64,000 bases of DNA from Saccharomycopsis fibuligera x Saccharomycopsis cf. fibuligera (lineage: Eukaryota > Ascomycota > Saccharomycetes > Ascoideales > Saccharomycopsidaceae). The notes below the pieces were generated by a model, which made no database searches, was not told where the DNA came from, and worked only from the letters and a program-made list of their open reading frames with translations. The DNA lies in the NCBI GenBank assembly GCA_001936135.1, contig CP012809.1:2529501-2593500 (forward strand), read 5' to 3'. Each line of letters begins with the position of its first letter. Position 1 is the stretch's first letter. The position numbers and the translations under genes are program-made. Shown in pieces: positions 22,597 through 33,467 of this stretch.

Positions 22597-23508
22597 TCAT
22601 CCCGCTCCTCTGATCAAGTACAAGGTATCCCCATCCTTGATCTCCTTATTCACTCTGCCACTAGCACTGATTGGCACCACTGCGTCCTCCTCTTTTACTT
22701 TATCTTTCTCGCTGCCGCTCTTAGTCAGCTCTTCTGGTCTTGCTAGTCTAAATAACGCTAACCGAAGCTTTTTATCATTCACCTTATTATTATCGTTCTT
22801 AATCTTATACAATTGTGCAGCACTATCCAATGCTCTCCCCACTGGCCAGCTTCGAGAAAAATATGTTGGCTTTTTGAAGTTTTTATCTAAATGCTGCTTA
22901 GATTTGAAAAATTCTCCGAATTCAAAGTCTCCTTCTCCGTTGGTCTCACTGTCAGGAACCACAATGACCCAAGCGTACACTCGTTCCGACTGTGGAATCT
23001 TTGGGTCCCCCTTGGCTATTTGCTTCAACTTGGATACTTCCACAATCCGTTGACTTGGCGAAGGTTTGAAAAAAGACTTCAACAGCAGCGTTGTGTTCCG
23101 CTTTTTGCTAAGTGATAGCCGTTGCTGCGTGACAAAGCTTCTCACCTTGTTCAAAGCAGCAGAACCACCAAGGCTTTTCCCCTTATTCGACTGGAGCAAC
23201 CCATTGAGCGATGAAGAATTGTTACTATCCTGATTATCTTTCAATTGGTAGCTTTTTGGCTGGTTTATTTCGGCAAATAAAGATGCAGCAGTTGGTCTTT
23301 GTGTCTTGCTGTTTGTACTTTTGTTCGTAGTGGTCGAAGTGTTGTTATTCTTCACTAATGCTCTCGAGCAGCGGTGAGCATCAGGAGTGCGGTGATCTGA
23401 GCAAAAAACATCCCCACATTCAGAACATGTGAAGGGCAAAAAATCTAACTGACGACAGTAGTGGCAATGCTTGCCTATATTCATGAGTCCTTGTTCTGAT
23501 TCAGTCAT
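22597..23508 (-). CDS. CUZ1: AN1 zinc finger protein with C-terminal ubiquitin-like region
   Basis: 303 residues. The AN1 finger is complete: Cys15, Cys18, Cys28, Cys31, Cys36, His39, His45 and Cys47, in C-x2-C-x9-C-x2-C-x4-C-x2-H-x5-H-x-C spacing. The C-terminal half (about 145-300) resembles the ubiquitin-like Cuz1/ZFAND1 domain, with FFKPSPSQR, YAWVIVVPDSE and the ending IKDGDTLYLIRG. Cuz1 links Cdc48/p97 to the 26S proteasome and protects against arsenite-induced protein damage. A Ser/Asn-rich linker joins the two domains. The start is supported by ESEQGLMNIGKHCHYC, which leaves the finger near the N-terminus as in the family. Confidence 0.88.
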   Translation of the reverse strand: MTESEQGLMNIGKHCHYCRQLDFLPFTCSECGDVFCSDHRTPDAHRCSRALVKNNNTSTTTNKSTNSKTQRPTAASLFAEINQPKSYQLKDNQDSNNSSSLNGLLQSNKGKSLGGSAALNKVRSFVTQQRLSLSKKRNTTLLLKSFFKPSPSQRIVEVSKLKQIAKGDPKIPQSERVYAWVIVVPDSETNGEGDFEFGEFFKSKQHLDKNFKKPTYFSRSWPVGRALDSAAQLYKIKNDNNKVNDKKLRLALFRLARPEELTKSGSEKDKVKEEDAVVPISASGRVNKEIKDGDTLYLIRGAG

Positions 23509-24533
23509 TGTATTGTGCTATATTGTGTTTTTTTTGTTTTTTTTTTTGTGTGTGTGGTTGAATGATGTGTGCTCTCTTTTATGATATTATGTAGTAGGTT
23601 GTGTTTTATCAGCTATAATGTATTGAATTGTATTTCGATGGTATAAATGTCTTACCAAATCATGTATCAAGTCAATAAATTACCACCTAAGAATTGGGCA
23701 AAAGATGGCGCTTTATATATACACCGTTGAATATCGATATACAAATAGACAGATGACAAATCACCAAAAACGAGAGAATGGCGGAGATTATAATAGACAA
23801 ACTTTAAAGAAAGTGGCAACAGTGAACGGATGATATATATGGAATATGCTGGAAGATACTGATTTTCTTTGATCTGAATATATTCCGTTCTAACGCTCTT
23901 CAGCGCTCTATTTACCTTTTACTGTCCGCCGTTTCTTTTTTTTTTCTTTCCCTTCCTTCTTTTCTTTTGCCACTGCATGCGCCACCGCAGCTCGCCCAGG
24001 CGCACCTTAACATGCGGCTGACAGTTTGTCTTCCTTATCTTCCGTATAACACACTATATAGCTTGATAACTTTCGTATTAGCAGAAGCAGTTGTGCTGCT
24101 AGATTCTGATGTTGATGGTGTAGACATGAGACAAATTAGAGTTTGACTGAAATTTTGTCCAACTAGTGTGCGTGGGGAAGAAACAATGTATCGGGGTGGT
24201 GTAAGTTGGTGCTTATATCCTTCCTGGAATCACTGAAAGACTATTCTGAATAATAATAAAACCAAACCAAAGACAAAAATCACAACACCTGGACAAGCTA
24301 GCGGTAGAACGCGACGGTGTATTGCTTACAGGCAGAGGTTTAAATCCCACGGTTGGTGATTTCCCGCTAAATGAGAACCTTTTGCGTAACCCATGTATCA
24401 CTGTACAACTTGTACTATAATTACTAATAAAACTAAATAAACAAAAATTAATTGAAACAAAATAAAGACTAAGCAAAAGCTACCAAACAACAATAACTCA
24501 AATATATATTCTAGTAGCTATTAATGTTCACCC
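23509..24533. other. intergenic region CUZ1 promoter / eIF3l 3' flank
   Basis: No coding sequence. It contains one copy of a diverged repeat (23755-24070) and, at about 24280-24362, a tRNA-like stretch with degenerate A and B boxes that I do not call as a gene. Confidence 0.5.
23755..24070 (+). repeat. diverged intergenic repeat, copy 1
   Basis: Three blocks in the same order match 27482-27705: one around CCAAAAACGAGAGAATGG, one around TATTTACCTTTTACTG before CCGTTTCTT, and one around CTTTTGCCACTGCAT before TGCGGCTGAC. By eye the blocks are roughly 70-75% identical and have small insertions, so this is an old duplication. No reading frame is shared. It could be a decayed mobile-element end or a duplicated non-coding gene or promoter. 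Confidence 0.6.
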
Positions 24534-26297
24534 TTATTTCTTGTTGGACTTTTTCCCCTTGTTGCTCTTGTGCAGATCTTTGTTACCATTACCTCTAGAT
24601 TGGTTGTCTTCCAATTTATCGTTACGAATAGAATCCTGCACTGACAAGTTCCGTTGAGTGTTTCTGATGAACCAATCGCTGAACTTTCTAGCTATTCTCA
24701 TTTCTACAATTTGAATCAAATTGTCATTCAAAGTGATGTCAAAATCGTAAACGTTGGCGGACTCACCATTAAGCAAACCATTGTTGCTATTAGTGCCATT
24801 AGCAGCACCAACGGCATACTCTGATTCACCAACAGCAACGCTACTACTTTGCTGTTGCTGTTGTTGTTTTGATTCAGTCCATTTGATTTGCAAGTTAGTC
24901 AATTTGAAAGCAAGCAAAACTTCTTTCAATTCGTCCAAATCATTAATCTTCACTTCTTCATCGCTTTGCAAAAATTTCAACAACTTGCTTAATTCCATTC
25001 TAGAGTACAAATTCAAATACGTCTTCAAAAGGTTATTGTAAACAGTGTTTCTAATGGTTATCATGAATACCTTCAAATGTAAACGGATAGCATCAATGTT
25101 CAATTCTGGAGTTTCGAAATTTGGCAACGAAATTGAGATGAATTTAGGAGCACCAAACAAAAACAATTCTTCAATAACTTTCAATGAAGCTTCGCCGTTT
25201 TTAGAAATCTTGGATAATTGTTCACCAAACTTTTCCTTCAAATTGCTGTGTAAAGTTTCATCAATTCTAGTTGGGCACAAACCAATAAGAATAGTCAACA
25301 AAGCGTACATTTGCTCAGATTTTTTTGTAACAGCATCATACTGTCCTGATTTACTAATGTTGCTGGTTCTAGCAATGTAAAGCAAAATGTGAGAGAAAGT
25401 TCTAATGGCGTCAGAATATCTGTGCATCATTAAGTAGCAGAATCCAGCATAGTAATAAGTGGTGAAATGAGCACCTGGCACTCTACTCAAAAACCCTTTT
25501 CTGTTATTTAATTCAAGATCTTCCATGGTCTTTAAAGCCAAAGTGAAATCACCCAACAAAGTATGGATTCTCAATAATCCAATGATAGAAAAATAACCCA
25601 AGTATTTGTATAATGGCAATGATCCGTAGGAACCAGCGATTTCATTAACTTTATCTTGAGGCAAGTTGTTTCTTTGAGCGCTCAACTGTTCGTATATCTT
25701 TGATCTACCAATCAAAGAATATAAAGCGTTCAACACAGAATAAGAACTCCAGATTTCCACATGTTGTTTCAAGAATTTCAATTCGGCCAATTCTTTGTCA
25801 TCTGGTGTCTTTCTAGTGATCAATTTAGAACGGTAAACAGAAAATTGATTAAATTGATAAATGAATTCATCAACAATATCCCAAAGCCACTTACTTGGTA
25901 ATTCAAAAGTGACTGGACCACCCTCATTGTTCAAAATCAAGTTGAACAAGTTACAGTAGTTATTGTAAGAATTGGTTCTTTGTTCCAAATTAGCCCCCAA
26001 TCTGGCGTAAATGTGACGGTAGTAAACTTCACTATACAACACCAAAAACACTTGATCATTGTCCACCAATGGAGCAACATCTATAAATGGATCAGGCCAT
26101 GCGGATTTAGAGTAGAATTTGTCACTCAATCTGTTGAAAGCATGTTCGTAACAGTTGTGTAACTCATAAACATTGTTTTCCAAGAAGCTCTTGTAAAAAT
26201 TCTTGATAAAGTCTTGAACTTGGTCAGGAATGTTTGATGGTTGACCCCTTGGTTGGGAAGAGGCGCCTTCAGAGTGTTGGTCGATAACGTCAGCCAT
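24534..26297 (-). CDS. translation initiation factor eIF3 subunit l
   Basis: The 587-residue protein matches eIF3l of animals, plants and filamentous fungi. Diagnostic parts include VQDFIKNFYKSFLENNVYELHNCYEHAFNRLSDKF near the N-terminus, and EVYYRHIYARL with NYCNLFNLIL. In the middle are LWDIVDEFIYQFNQF, LYSLIGRSKIYEQL, LGYFSIIGLLRIHTLLGDF and YYYAGFCYLMMHRYSDAIRTFSHIL. A PCI-type region and a Lys-rich tail finish it. The subunit belongs to the outer eIF3 shell and helps recruit mRNA to the 40S subunit. S. cerevisiae lacks it, so its presence marks a lineage that kept a larger eIF3. Only one CTG codon was found among some 60 leucine positions, at residue 575 in the tail. Confidence 0.93.
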   Translation of the reverse strand: MADVIDQHSEGASSQPRGQPSNIPDQVQDFIKNFYKSFLENNVYELHNCYEHAFNRLSDKFYSKSAWPDPFIDVAPLVDNDQVFLVLYSEVYYRHIYARLGANLEQRTNSYNNYCNLFNLILNNEGGPVTFELPSKWLWDIVDEFIYQFNQFSVYRSKLITRKTPDDKELAELKFLKQHVEIWSSYSVLNALYSLIGRSKIYEQLSAQRNNLPQDKVNEIAGSYGSLPLYKYLGYFSIIGLLRIHTLLGDFTLALKTMEDLELNNRKGFLSRVPGAHFTTYYYAGFCYLMMHRYSDAIRTFSHILLYIARTSNISKSGQYDAVTKKSEQMYALLTILIGLCPTRIDETLHSNLKEKFGEQLSKISKNGEASLKVIEELFLFGAPKFISISLPNFETPELNIDAIRLHLKVFMITIRNTVYNNLLKTYLNLYSRMELSKLLKFLQSDEEVKINDLDELKEVLLAFKLTNLQIKWTESKQQQQQQSSSVAVGESEYAVGAANGTNSNNGLLNGESANVYDFDITLNDNLIQIVEMRIARKFSDWFIRNTQRNLSVQDSIRNDKLEDNQSRGNGNKDLHKSNKGKKSNKK

Positions 26298-26662
26298 TTT
26301 TTCGATACTTTTGAGACTAAGAGTTACTGATTGGTATTGAAGTGGATCAAATACTAGCAGACTTTTCTCTTACTTTTGGCCTTGGTCTTCGTTAATTTTT
26401 TTTTTTTTTCACTTTTTTTTTCCTCGCTGGTGTTGACCAGAAGTGTGTCTATGTGGTGCACGGGTGTCGTGATGGTGCAGCGGTTGGTATTTACGTTTCC
26501 TCTGATCTCAAAACCTAGGCAATAACAATCAATAATAACACCGCCTCAGTGAAGCCATTGGGTTTACTAGTCTTTTGTATTCTTATAAAGCACCTTTTGC
26601 CTTAATTTTGTATCATTTCCTAGTCTCCCTCTTTGTTTGTTTTTTTTTACACAATTTTCATA
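26298..26662. other. divergent promoter region eIF3l / unknown gene
   Basis: 365 bases between two divergent starts, with T tracts on the eIF3l side (26395-26430). No additional gene. Confidence 0.5.
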
Positions 26663-27214
26663 ATGGCGGTTCAACAAGCGCCACTACCGACTAAGGATAT
26701 CCTTACTAATATCCACTTAACCGCCATATTGAATTCAAATATATCGTCAGCCGTCAAAAAATACATAGCTGTTGTGTTTTCAAAAATAGATTACGAACTT
26801 CTATATGCATGGTCCTTGAACAGTAATAAATCTGATGATACAACCGAGAGTCAGTATCAAAATCAAAATCAAACGGTTAAGCGTCCCACCATTTTGGAGC
26901 CAATTGCCATTGAGCCAGCATTGACCATTATAAGACTAAGCTTAAAGTTAGTGAAAACGAATGAAAAGTTGGCAAGATCGTTTGACGATGTATTGCAAGG
27001 CAAAGCCGATTTACCTCAAGATCAGCAGACTGATGACGAGCAAAAAGAAAATGCTGTAAATAACGAAGTTAATGATGATGAGAAAGTGGAAGAAGAGATA
27101 CAGCAGTCTAATGTGAATTTGCAACTTCTAAGGACAAATTACGGCAGTAATAAAGAAATTATAATAATACCCACTGAAGAGTTACTAATGTCTGTTGTTG
27201 TTTCCAAATTTTGA
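26663..27214 (+). CDS. protein of unknown function, acidic C-terminal region
   Basis: 183 residues from the ATG at 26663 (MAVQQAPLPTKDIL). The frame is open upstream, but the next Met would need a hydrophobic leader that looks like translated T tract. The N-terminal part is predicted helical and hydrophobic (ILTNIHLTAILNSNI, YIAVVFSKIDYELLYAWSL). A second helix block IAIEPALTIIRLSLKLVKTNEKLARSFDDVL follows. An acidic Gln/Glu/Asp linker leads to a conserved-looking end IIIIPTEELLMSVVVSKF. I do not recognise the family. Divergent from eIF3l and convergent with CDC24. The alternation of ordered and acidic segments suggests a small complex subunit. Confidence 0.6.
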   Translation: MAVQQAPLPTKDILTNIHLTAILNSNISSAVKKYIAVVFSKIDYELLYAWSLNSNKSDDTTESQYQNQNQTVKRPTILEPIAIEPALTIIRLSLKLVKTNEKLARSFDDVLQGKADLPQDQQTDDEQKENAVNNEVNDDEKVEEEIQQSNVNLQLLRTNYGSNKEIIIIPTEELLMSVVVSKF

Positions 27215-28037
27215 ACCCAGAGCTTTTGTATACCGTGATACATACTACTGTTTAACTTTACTGACACCGATAAGCAAAGATTTCGTCACTCATTAACTTC
27301 TTCTTTAGCCAGTTGTTCAGTAACATCACAATCTTCCTTATCCATGCTCTCTATTGCCGTCAACCGCTTCTTTAGAGCACTTTTGTTCGTCCTGCATTAA
27401 ACTAATTAACACAATTTACAAAACCATTTTTAGTGTTTGGCACCGTTTTTCGGTTTTCAGCAGTGCCCATTACCATGTATCAAAAAAACATCAAAAACAA
27501 GAGAGTGGTGATAATAATAAAGAAACTTTGAAGAAAGTAGTAACAGTTTCTTTGGTTCAGAAATATCCCGTTTCACGCTACAAAGATTTATCTACCTTTC
27601 GTTTTACTCCGTTTCTTATTTTTCTTTTACCATTGCATCTTAAATCGTTAGCCTCATAGAATGTTAATCTGCGGCTGATGGTCAATTGTAATTATATAGT
27701 TGATAAATGGCGGTTCTAATATTCTAGTCAATCAACAGTTAATGGTCAATGGTATTTGAACAGACAGACCCGTAGTAACAGCTGTAAAATGTTCATTACG
27801 CACCAGTTTAAAAGCACCAGAAAATTTCACCATGTACCACATACGCCAATGTAACTAAAAAAAACGACTCGAAAAGACAACTATAGTATTATGTTACATA
27901 ATTATGATAAAGGACACGATCATCAAATTAAGGGTATCGTTTAGCAAAAAAAAAAAAAAGAAAAGAAAAGAAAAAAAAAGAAGTGAAAAATATGAATCTA
28001 TACATCACCTGTTGCCGTTCCAACCAAACCAATCAGG
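27215..28037. other. convergent intergenic region, unknown gene / CDC24
   Basis: No gene. It contains copy 2 of the diverged repeat (27482-27705) and A tracts near 27945-27980. Confidence 0.5.
27482..27705 (+). repeat. diverged intergenic repeat, copy 2
   Basis: Same orientation as the copy at 23755-24070. This copy lacks about 40 bases present in copy 1 after the AACAGT word. The copies flank the eIF3l plus unknown-gene block, so recombination between them could delete or duplicate it. Confidence 0.6.
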
Positions 28038-30521
28038 CTAATCTTTTTGAATAACCCATATGGACATAATATTATCGCCATCGTTCTCCACCATCTCCTC
28101 AACAACTTCCTGAGCCAAATCCCAATCTTCATTGGAATCAATAGCAATGTAATCACCTTCTTCATCCTGGTATCTAATCTTCATAGTATCACTAGTAATC
28201 ATTGCTCCACATTGTTTAAGCTTCTTTTCAATACGTTTTTTTAAATCATTCATTTCGCATCCTTTTGGAATCAATAACGTGAAAACGTCTTGCTTGTATG
28301 ACAATTTCACCTTGAGCCATTCTCCCGAAGTCAAAGTCACTGGAGTTGGTGGTTGTTCTTTGTTGGTGTTAGCAGCTGCCACTGCGGCATTGAGAGATAA
28401 ATTGCTCATTGGTGATATTAACATATTTCCATTTCCATTACCAAGACTATTATGATTGTTGTTATTGCTGTGAATGTTCTTGTGTATCGATGGCGTCAGT
28501 GCTGATCTGACTCTTGCATCAAAGTCAGTAGTCAGACCATTAACGCTGCTGTTATTGGTCAATGTTTGCACATATGAAGAGCTATTAGCTCTCATTTTTT
28601 CAGGCTTTTGTTTTAAGTGAGAATATTGACTTTGAGCAAAACGTGCACTATATCCGCCATGCTCAAGTCCCACGGTACTACCAGCTCTTGAAGGTGGTTC
28701 AATTGGCGAATAAAACCCGTTCATTTGGCCATGTCCTGCGGAAATGCCAGCGGCAGAAGCTGCTGCGGCTGCGGCTGTTGCTGCTTTATATTCTTGAATT
28801 TCTTCTCGGAGCTTATGAACTAAATCTCTTAAACATGTTTCCCATTGATTTCGAGTTTCCTCACTGCGGAAGCGCATCACAAATGAACCAGAGTCTCTTG
28901 ATCCAGACCAAGAAACAGTCAAAAAATGACCCTGTGCAGTAGCAGGACTATTAGAGGAAATATTGTAAATGTTTGGAATGTAAATTCTGCCCTTCAATTC
29001 AAGTTTATATTTATTGTTTGATGTGTCTGCTAAAGAGTTTTTCTTTTTCGATTTTTTTTGTGCTTCTTTAGGTATAGCCTCTTTAAAAAATAACATAATT
29101 TGTTCAAAAAGGTAAACGTTGAATTCTCGTTCAGTATCCTGATCTCTGACTCCTAAGGCGCCATGGTACAATAAATCGCCAAATGAATTTATGTCGTAAC
29201 CTTTCCAATCAGCTACTCTCTCTTGCAATTCTCTCAATTGAACCAAGTTTTCTACTCTTCTTTGTGCTTCATTAACATGTGCAGCAGTCTCTTTGGATGC
29301 TTGTAAAGCGCTTACCAACTCGTTATAATGGGGCCATGTCTGATCAGTGTATTTCACTAATTCTTTAAGCAAAAGAGGATATTTGCATAACCTTTGCACA
29401 GGTTTAAGCAAAAAACTGTTCAATTCAAGCTCGCCACGGATCAACTGTGACGATCTTTCCAAATTGGCCATATCTTTTTCAATTATTTCTGCTGCTGCCT
29501 TTTGTCCCACCGACCACGGCTCATAGGCTTTAAAAGGTTCGGAAGAATGCAAAAAAATTGAACCAATCCTCTGTAATTTTGGTGGCGCTAAAGCATTGGC
29601 TTCCAAACCAACCAATAATCTTCTTTGAAGGTCGACGATTTCATTCAAATTCGGAAGCAAAGTATGTAGCGATTCCGATGGTATCAATTCCGCTTGTCTA
29701 AGTTCATTTTTGTATGCCAACATAATCTCTAAATCTTGAACATATTTTCTTTCAGTCTCCACTAATTCTCGAACCACGTTAAATCTGGCATCTTTTGGAC
29801 CTTGCATTTGCAAAAACAAATCCTGCTTTTCTGATTCATTGAGGGCAAAATTCGGATTCAAATCAAGCACTGTGTTAACGACTTGGATAACCTGAAGCAA
29901 ATCGTTGGTGCTGGAAGAAAAAACATACGATATTGGGAAAAGCTCATCATCTCTGAGGTTTAAATCCTCTTTGCATCGCAGCAAGAAATCGTAAACACTG
30001 CGTTTGCATATTTTTAAGTCATCAGCACTGACTATGGGTAGCTGGTTGTTTGGATTTACCGAATTGTAAATGACGCAAAGAGGGGCGCCCTGCTGAAATA
30101 ACTTCCATATTTGCGTTACTGGATCGCAGCTAACATTTGCTGGAAGCATCCCGGAGGCAAATGTATGGAAATTATAGTATGCGGCACTAAAGCCATTATC
30201 ATCTGATCTTCTTTCGCCGCTCAAATCAGACAAAGTGCTACCATTGGCAAGAGTAGAACCATTTTGCAGTGATAATCTTCGTTGAGGGTTCTGTGATAAA
30301 GCACAAGCCTGTTCTTCATTGGTAGTGGTAGCTGTAATATATGCAATACGCAAATACTGCTGCAATCCAGGAACTTTTTCTAATCTTTTTCTTAAATTGA
30401 CGCAAATGTAGAAAAGGGACTTTTCGGCAGACCCTTTGCTGTTCATTAATAAAGTGTTCAGAGCCACTGGGGCGCTAGGCGTATCCACCCTCTGGACAAT
30501 CTTGGAGCTTTGTTTAGACAT
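28038..30521 (-). CDS. CDC24: Cdc42 guanine nucleotide exchange factor Cdc24
   Basis: 827 residues, against 854 in S. cerevisiae. A calponin-homology-like region (about 30-190) carries LFYICVNLRKRLEKVPGLQ. The DH exchange domain (about 245-420) has VVRELVETERKYVQDLEIML and the helix FLLKPVQRLCKYPLLLKELVK, which contacts Cdc42. The PH domain (about 440-575) includes EFNVYLFEQIMLFF and the closing helix TRNQWETCLRDLV. The C-terminal PB1 domain (about 735-827) has the acidic OPCA stretch YQDEEGDYIAIDSNEDW, which should bind the basic PB1 end of scaffold Bem1. The protein sets the site of bud and mating-projection growth. An Ala-rich run follows the PH domain. It has one CTG codon that I located, at residue 663 in the disordered linker. 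Confidence 0.95.
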   Translation of the reverse strand: MSKQSSKIVQRVDTPSAPVALNTLLMNSKGSAEKSLFYICVNLRKRLEKVPGLQQYLRIAYITATTTNEEQACALSQNPQRRLSLQNGSTLANGSTLSDLSGERRSDDNGFSAAYYNFHTFASGMLPANVSCDPVTQIWKLFQQGAPLCVIYNSVNPNNQLPIVSADDLKICKRSVYDFLLRCKEDLNLRDDELFPISYVFSSSTNDLLQVIQVVNTVLDLNPNFALNESEKQDLFLQMQGPKDARFNVVRELVETERKYVQDLEIMLAYKNELRQAELIPSESLHTLLPNLNEIVDLQRRLLVGLEANALAPPKLQRIGSIFLHSSEPFKAYEPWSVGQKAAAEIIEKDMANLERSSQLIRGELELNSFLLKPVQRLCKYPLLLKELVKYTDQTWPHYNELVSALQASKETAAHVNEAQRRVENLVQLRELQERVADWKGYDINSFGDLLYHGALGVRDQDTEREFNVYLFEQIMLFFKEAIPKEAQKKSKKKNSLADTSNNKYKLELKGRIYIPNIYNISSNSPATAQGHFLTVSWSGSRDSGSFVMRFRSEETRNQWETCLRDLVHKLREEIQEYKAATAAAAAASAAGISAGHGQMNGFYSPIEPPSRAGSTVGLEHGGYSARFAQSQYSHLKQKPEKMRANSSSYVQTLTNNSSVNGLTTDFDARVRSALTPSIHKNIHSNNNNHNSLGNGNGNMLISPMSNLSLNAAVAAANTNKEQPPTPVTLTSGEWLKVKLSYKQDVFTLLIPKGCEMNDLKKRIEKKLKQCGAMITSDTMKIRYQDEEGDYIAIDSNEDWDLAQEVVEEMVENDGDNIMSIWVIQKD

Positions 30522-33467
30522 TATTGTTTGTTGTTATGGTGATTTGAATATAAAAAATGGACAATTATTTTGCAAATAATATAAAAGCTTTCAAAAGTGG
30601 AGCGCAATATCTGTCTCTTGATATAATTATTATATCTTTAATGCTTTTGTCTTTGAGTTTAACTTGCGTACGTGGAGGTACGTGGAAACCGGTGATCAAC
30701 AACCTGGACAGTGTATGGCTAGTTGGCAAAAAAGGAGGTTTTGGTTCTTTATAAACAGCGAATGCAATAATTGAAAACGGGAGTGGATAGGATTGACAGA
30801 GAAAACGCAATTGATCACCACGAATGGAATAGCAAGGCGTAACACTTTTATAATCTGCTCTGTTCAGACACTAATAATGATATAATTATCTTCCTAAAAA
30901 ACACTGGTGTGACGAATGGCCAAGTATAAACTGCAAAAAGAGGTACACCTGCGGCGTCGGAAACCTGTGAGTTGGATAAAAAATGAGCGACAGAATGTAT
31001 ATATGCGCGAGTGCGTAGTGTGTTATGCTAGTGAGAGCTATGCTAGTAAAGCTAACAATAATTTTCAATATTACTAAACCTTCGAAACTGTCTGTGATTG
31101 GGATCCCTACTGCCAGCAAAAGAGACTCTGGGTGGTTGTTGATGATACTGACGAAGAAGCGTTAATTATGGTAGCGCCAATTCTTTCCTGTGAACGTTTT
31201 ATTTTTTTTTTAGTTTTTCTGTCTTTTTTTTGGTTCTTTACACGATCGAATAATGACTAAATGCTGAGTAATACGCCCGCAAAATGCATAAGCCTCATAT
31301 ATGCATGTGCCACTTTCAAAAAACCAGAAATAAATACAATGCAAGCCACTGTGGCTAGTGCATAAAGTCACTATGGTGCTACAATTTCTGGAAACAGTGC
31401 AGAACACCAAGAAATAATCTTCTGTCAAGGTTTGTAACAAGCGAAAGAGAATATTTAGAAGTTTTTTTTCTAACTGCCTAATCGGGATGTCCACCTTGCC
31501 CTTATTGAGAGCTAGCAGCATTCTATTCAAGTGAAAAAGTGCTGCTATGTCGATGTTGCATGCCTAAGAACTTTAGTTTAAAAACTGATTGTACCTGGAC
31601 AAAATCAGTAGCAAAATGGAATGTTTGTTTTTGGTATGTACAAACCTTTAACCAATTACTTGTGTAATCTTTGTGTAATCTTTTTTGTAAATATTCATAA
31701 AATTAATGTTTTGATCAGATTGTGTAGGCACATGAACCATAATGATTTTCGGGTTAAAATAGCCTAAGCATTTACATCTGTCATACAATCTCGAACTGTA
31801 AAGTACTTTCACAAAGAACATTCATAAATAAACTTGTTCGCGTCAAAAATGAAAAATAATAATCTGATGGTCATAAATCATGGCACTGTTTGAAGGCACG
31901 CAATGATAAAAAAAACTTTAATTTCAAATGTGCTTAGTATTGTACCCAACTTTTCCATAGGACTGATCTGTACCGTACCAAAAGAAGTAAAATAAAAAAA
32001 ATAAATAAATGGCCTAAACAGATTTATAAAAATATCAAAAGTACAAAAAGCTAGCCCTGAAATTTACTTAGGAGTTCAGTCTTGGTAGGTCAGTTTTCAA
32101 GAGTATAATAAACCTCCACGAAACATGCGACTGATGCAGAATTGTCGGATTATTATTGGACCATCCTAGACCATCCTCACAATTTTGACTAAACATGGCT
32201 GCTCACAAAGGTGCTAGAAAAAATTTGCTCATTAACATAATTAAAGCTCTATAATAAAAAGCCTTATAGTAAAACCAAGCCACTAATACGTCTTATGAGT
32301 CGTTTTATTAAAAATCAAATGTAACTATGTATACATCCTCTGTAGGCTGATAAGTTTATTTGTATAAACAATCCAAATGTTCCTTTAATTGGCAGGTATA
32401 GTAGGCTCGGAGATAAGTTCTAGCTATCTGAAATAGGGTTTGTACAACTCTATATAATTAAAGGGTAATTAGTTTTAACTATGAATACAAAATGGTCTCA
32501 TTCTTCATTGATTGACTGCTCTTGTCCCACTAATAATAAGCATTCATTTCCGGCCAAATTGCTTTCATCAATGGGCTCAAAAAGCTTGAAAGTGCAGTTC
32601 TTTTTTATTTGTTTGTAATAACGGTGCATGTTGGCGACTACACAGCGCCAGAAGTGAATCAATTTACAGTATACTGAATGCCAGATCCTTTTCTAAAAGC
32701 CACTTTCATTTAACAGTAGCACTTGTGAACAACAAGAAGTGTCAACCTGATAAGAGATTGGTATTTACTGTCTTGGTTGTTTTGCTTTTAATAAATATGA
32801 TTTGCTACAGGAAGTTGTGGTAAGTGGAGGATATTAAATAATCATCAAGTTGACTAAATATTTGCTGGGAAGCAAACTTATTCTTCGGTTTGCTAAATTC
32901 AATGGAAAAAAGTATTATAATTAGTCGAAAAAACGACATTTCTACTAGTAGTTCCAGTTTATGAGTATCGTCACGAGCCAGAATTCAATTATGTTCTTTA
33001 AAAAGCTCTTGTATTCCAATGTGTGATTGTATCGACGACCAGATACTTCTTACACTAACCACACGAAGAAACTTAAAAGCGACATAATTTTGCACTAACA
33101 AAATAGGCCCAAAGTAAAATAAAAATCTTCCGAGCTTCTTCCTCTGCGCTTTGATTTTTTTTATTGAAAATGAGGTTACCTGAGACGCAATAAGGACAAC
33201 TTGTCCTTCTTGGCGAATGAAAGTACACACTGGGAAGTCATGTTCAACATTATGCCAAGAGCATCTACTCGCTAATATTGAATTGAGAGTCAATCAAACC
33301 CATATTCAATCTTAGTGCTTGGTGCACAGTGTCCAAATACTCCCGGTAGTAATTGAGAAACCAAACACAAATCATGCCTATATTACGACGACTCGTGAAC
33401 AATGTACCAAAATACTGAGTTGTAAATCGTGTTCTGTTTCTTTATAATCCTATTGCGTTGATTCAAA
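30522..33467. other. 2.9-kb gene-poor region upstream of CDC24
   Basis: No convincing gene. Short frames at 31210-31530 and 32985-33293 (minus) have no motif and a random-like composition. The CDC24 promoter part contains a 9-bp direct repeat at 30668-30686. The rest is AT-rich text without visible structure. Confidence 0.5.
30668..30686. promoter_or_regulatory. direct repeat GTACGTGGA x2, one helical turn apart
   Basis: GTACGTGGA occurs at 30668-30676 and 30678-30686, a period of 10 bases, about 150 bases before the CDC24 ATG. Adjacent sites on one DNA face suit a dimeric or cooperative activator. The binding protein is unknown. Confidence 0.3.

Noticed and set aside
24280-24362. tRNA-like stretch with AGCTAGCGGTAGAACGC and GGTTTAAATCC
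   Set aside because: A and B boxes are recognisable, but the D, T and acceptor stems do not pair well. At most a tRNA relic.
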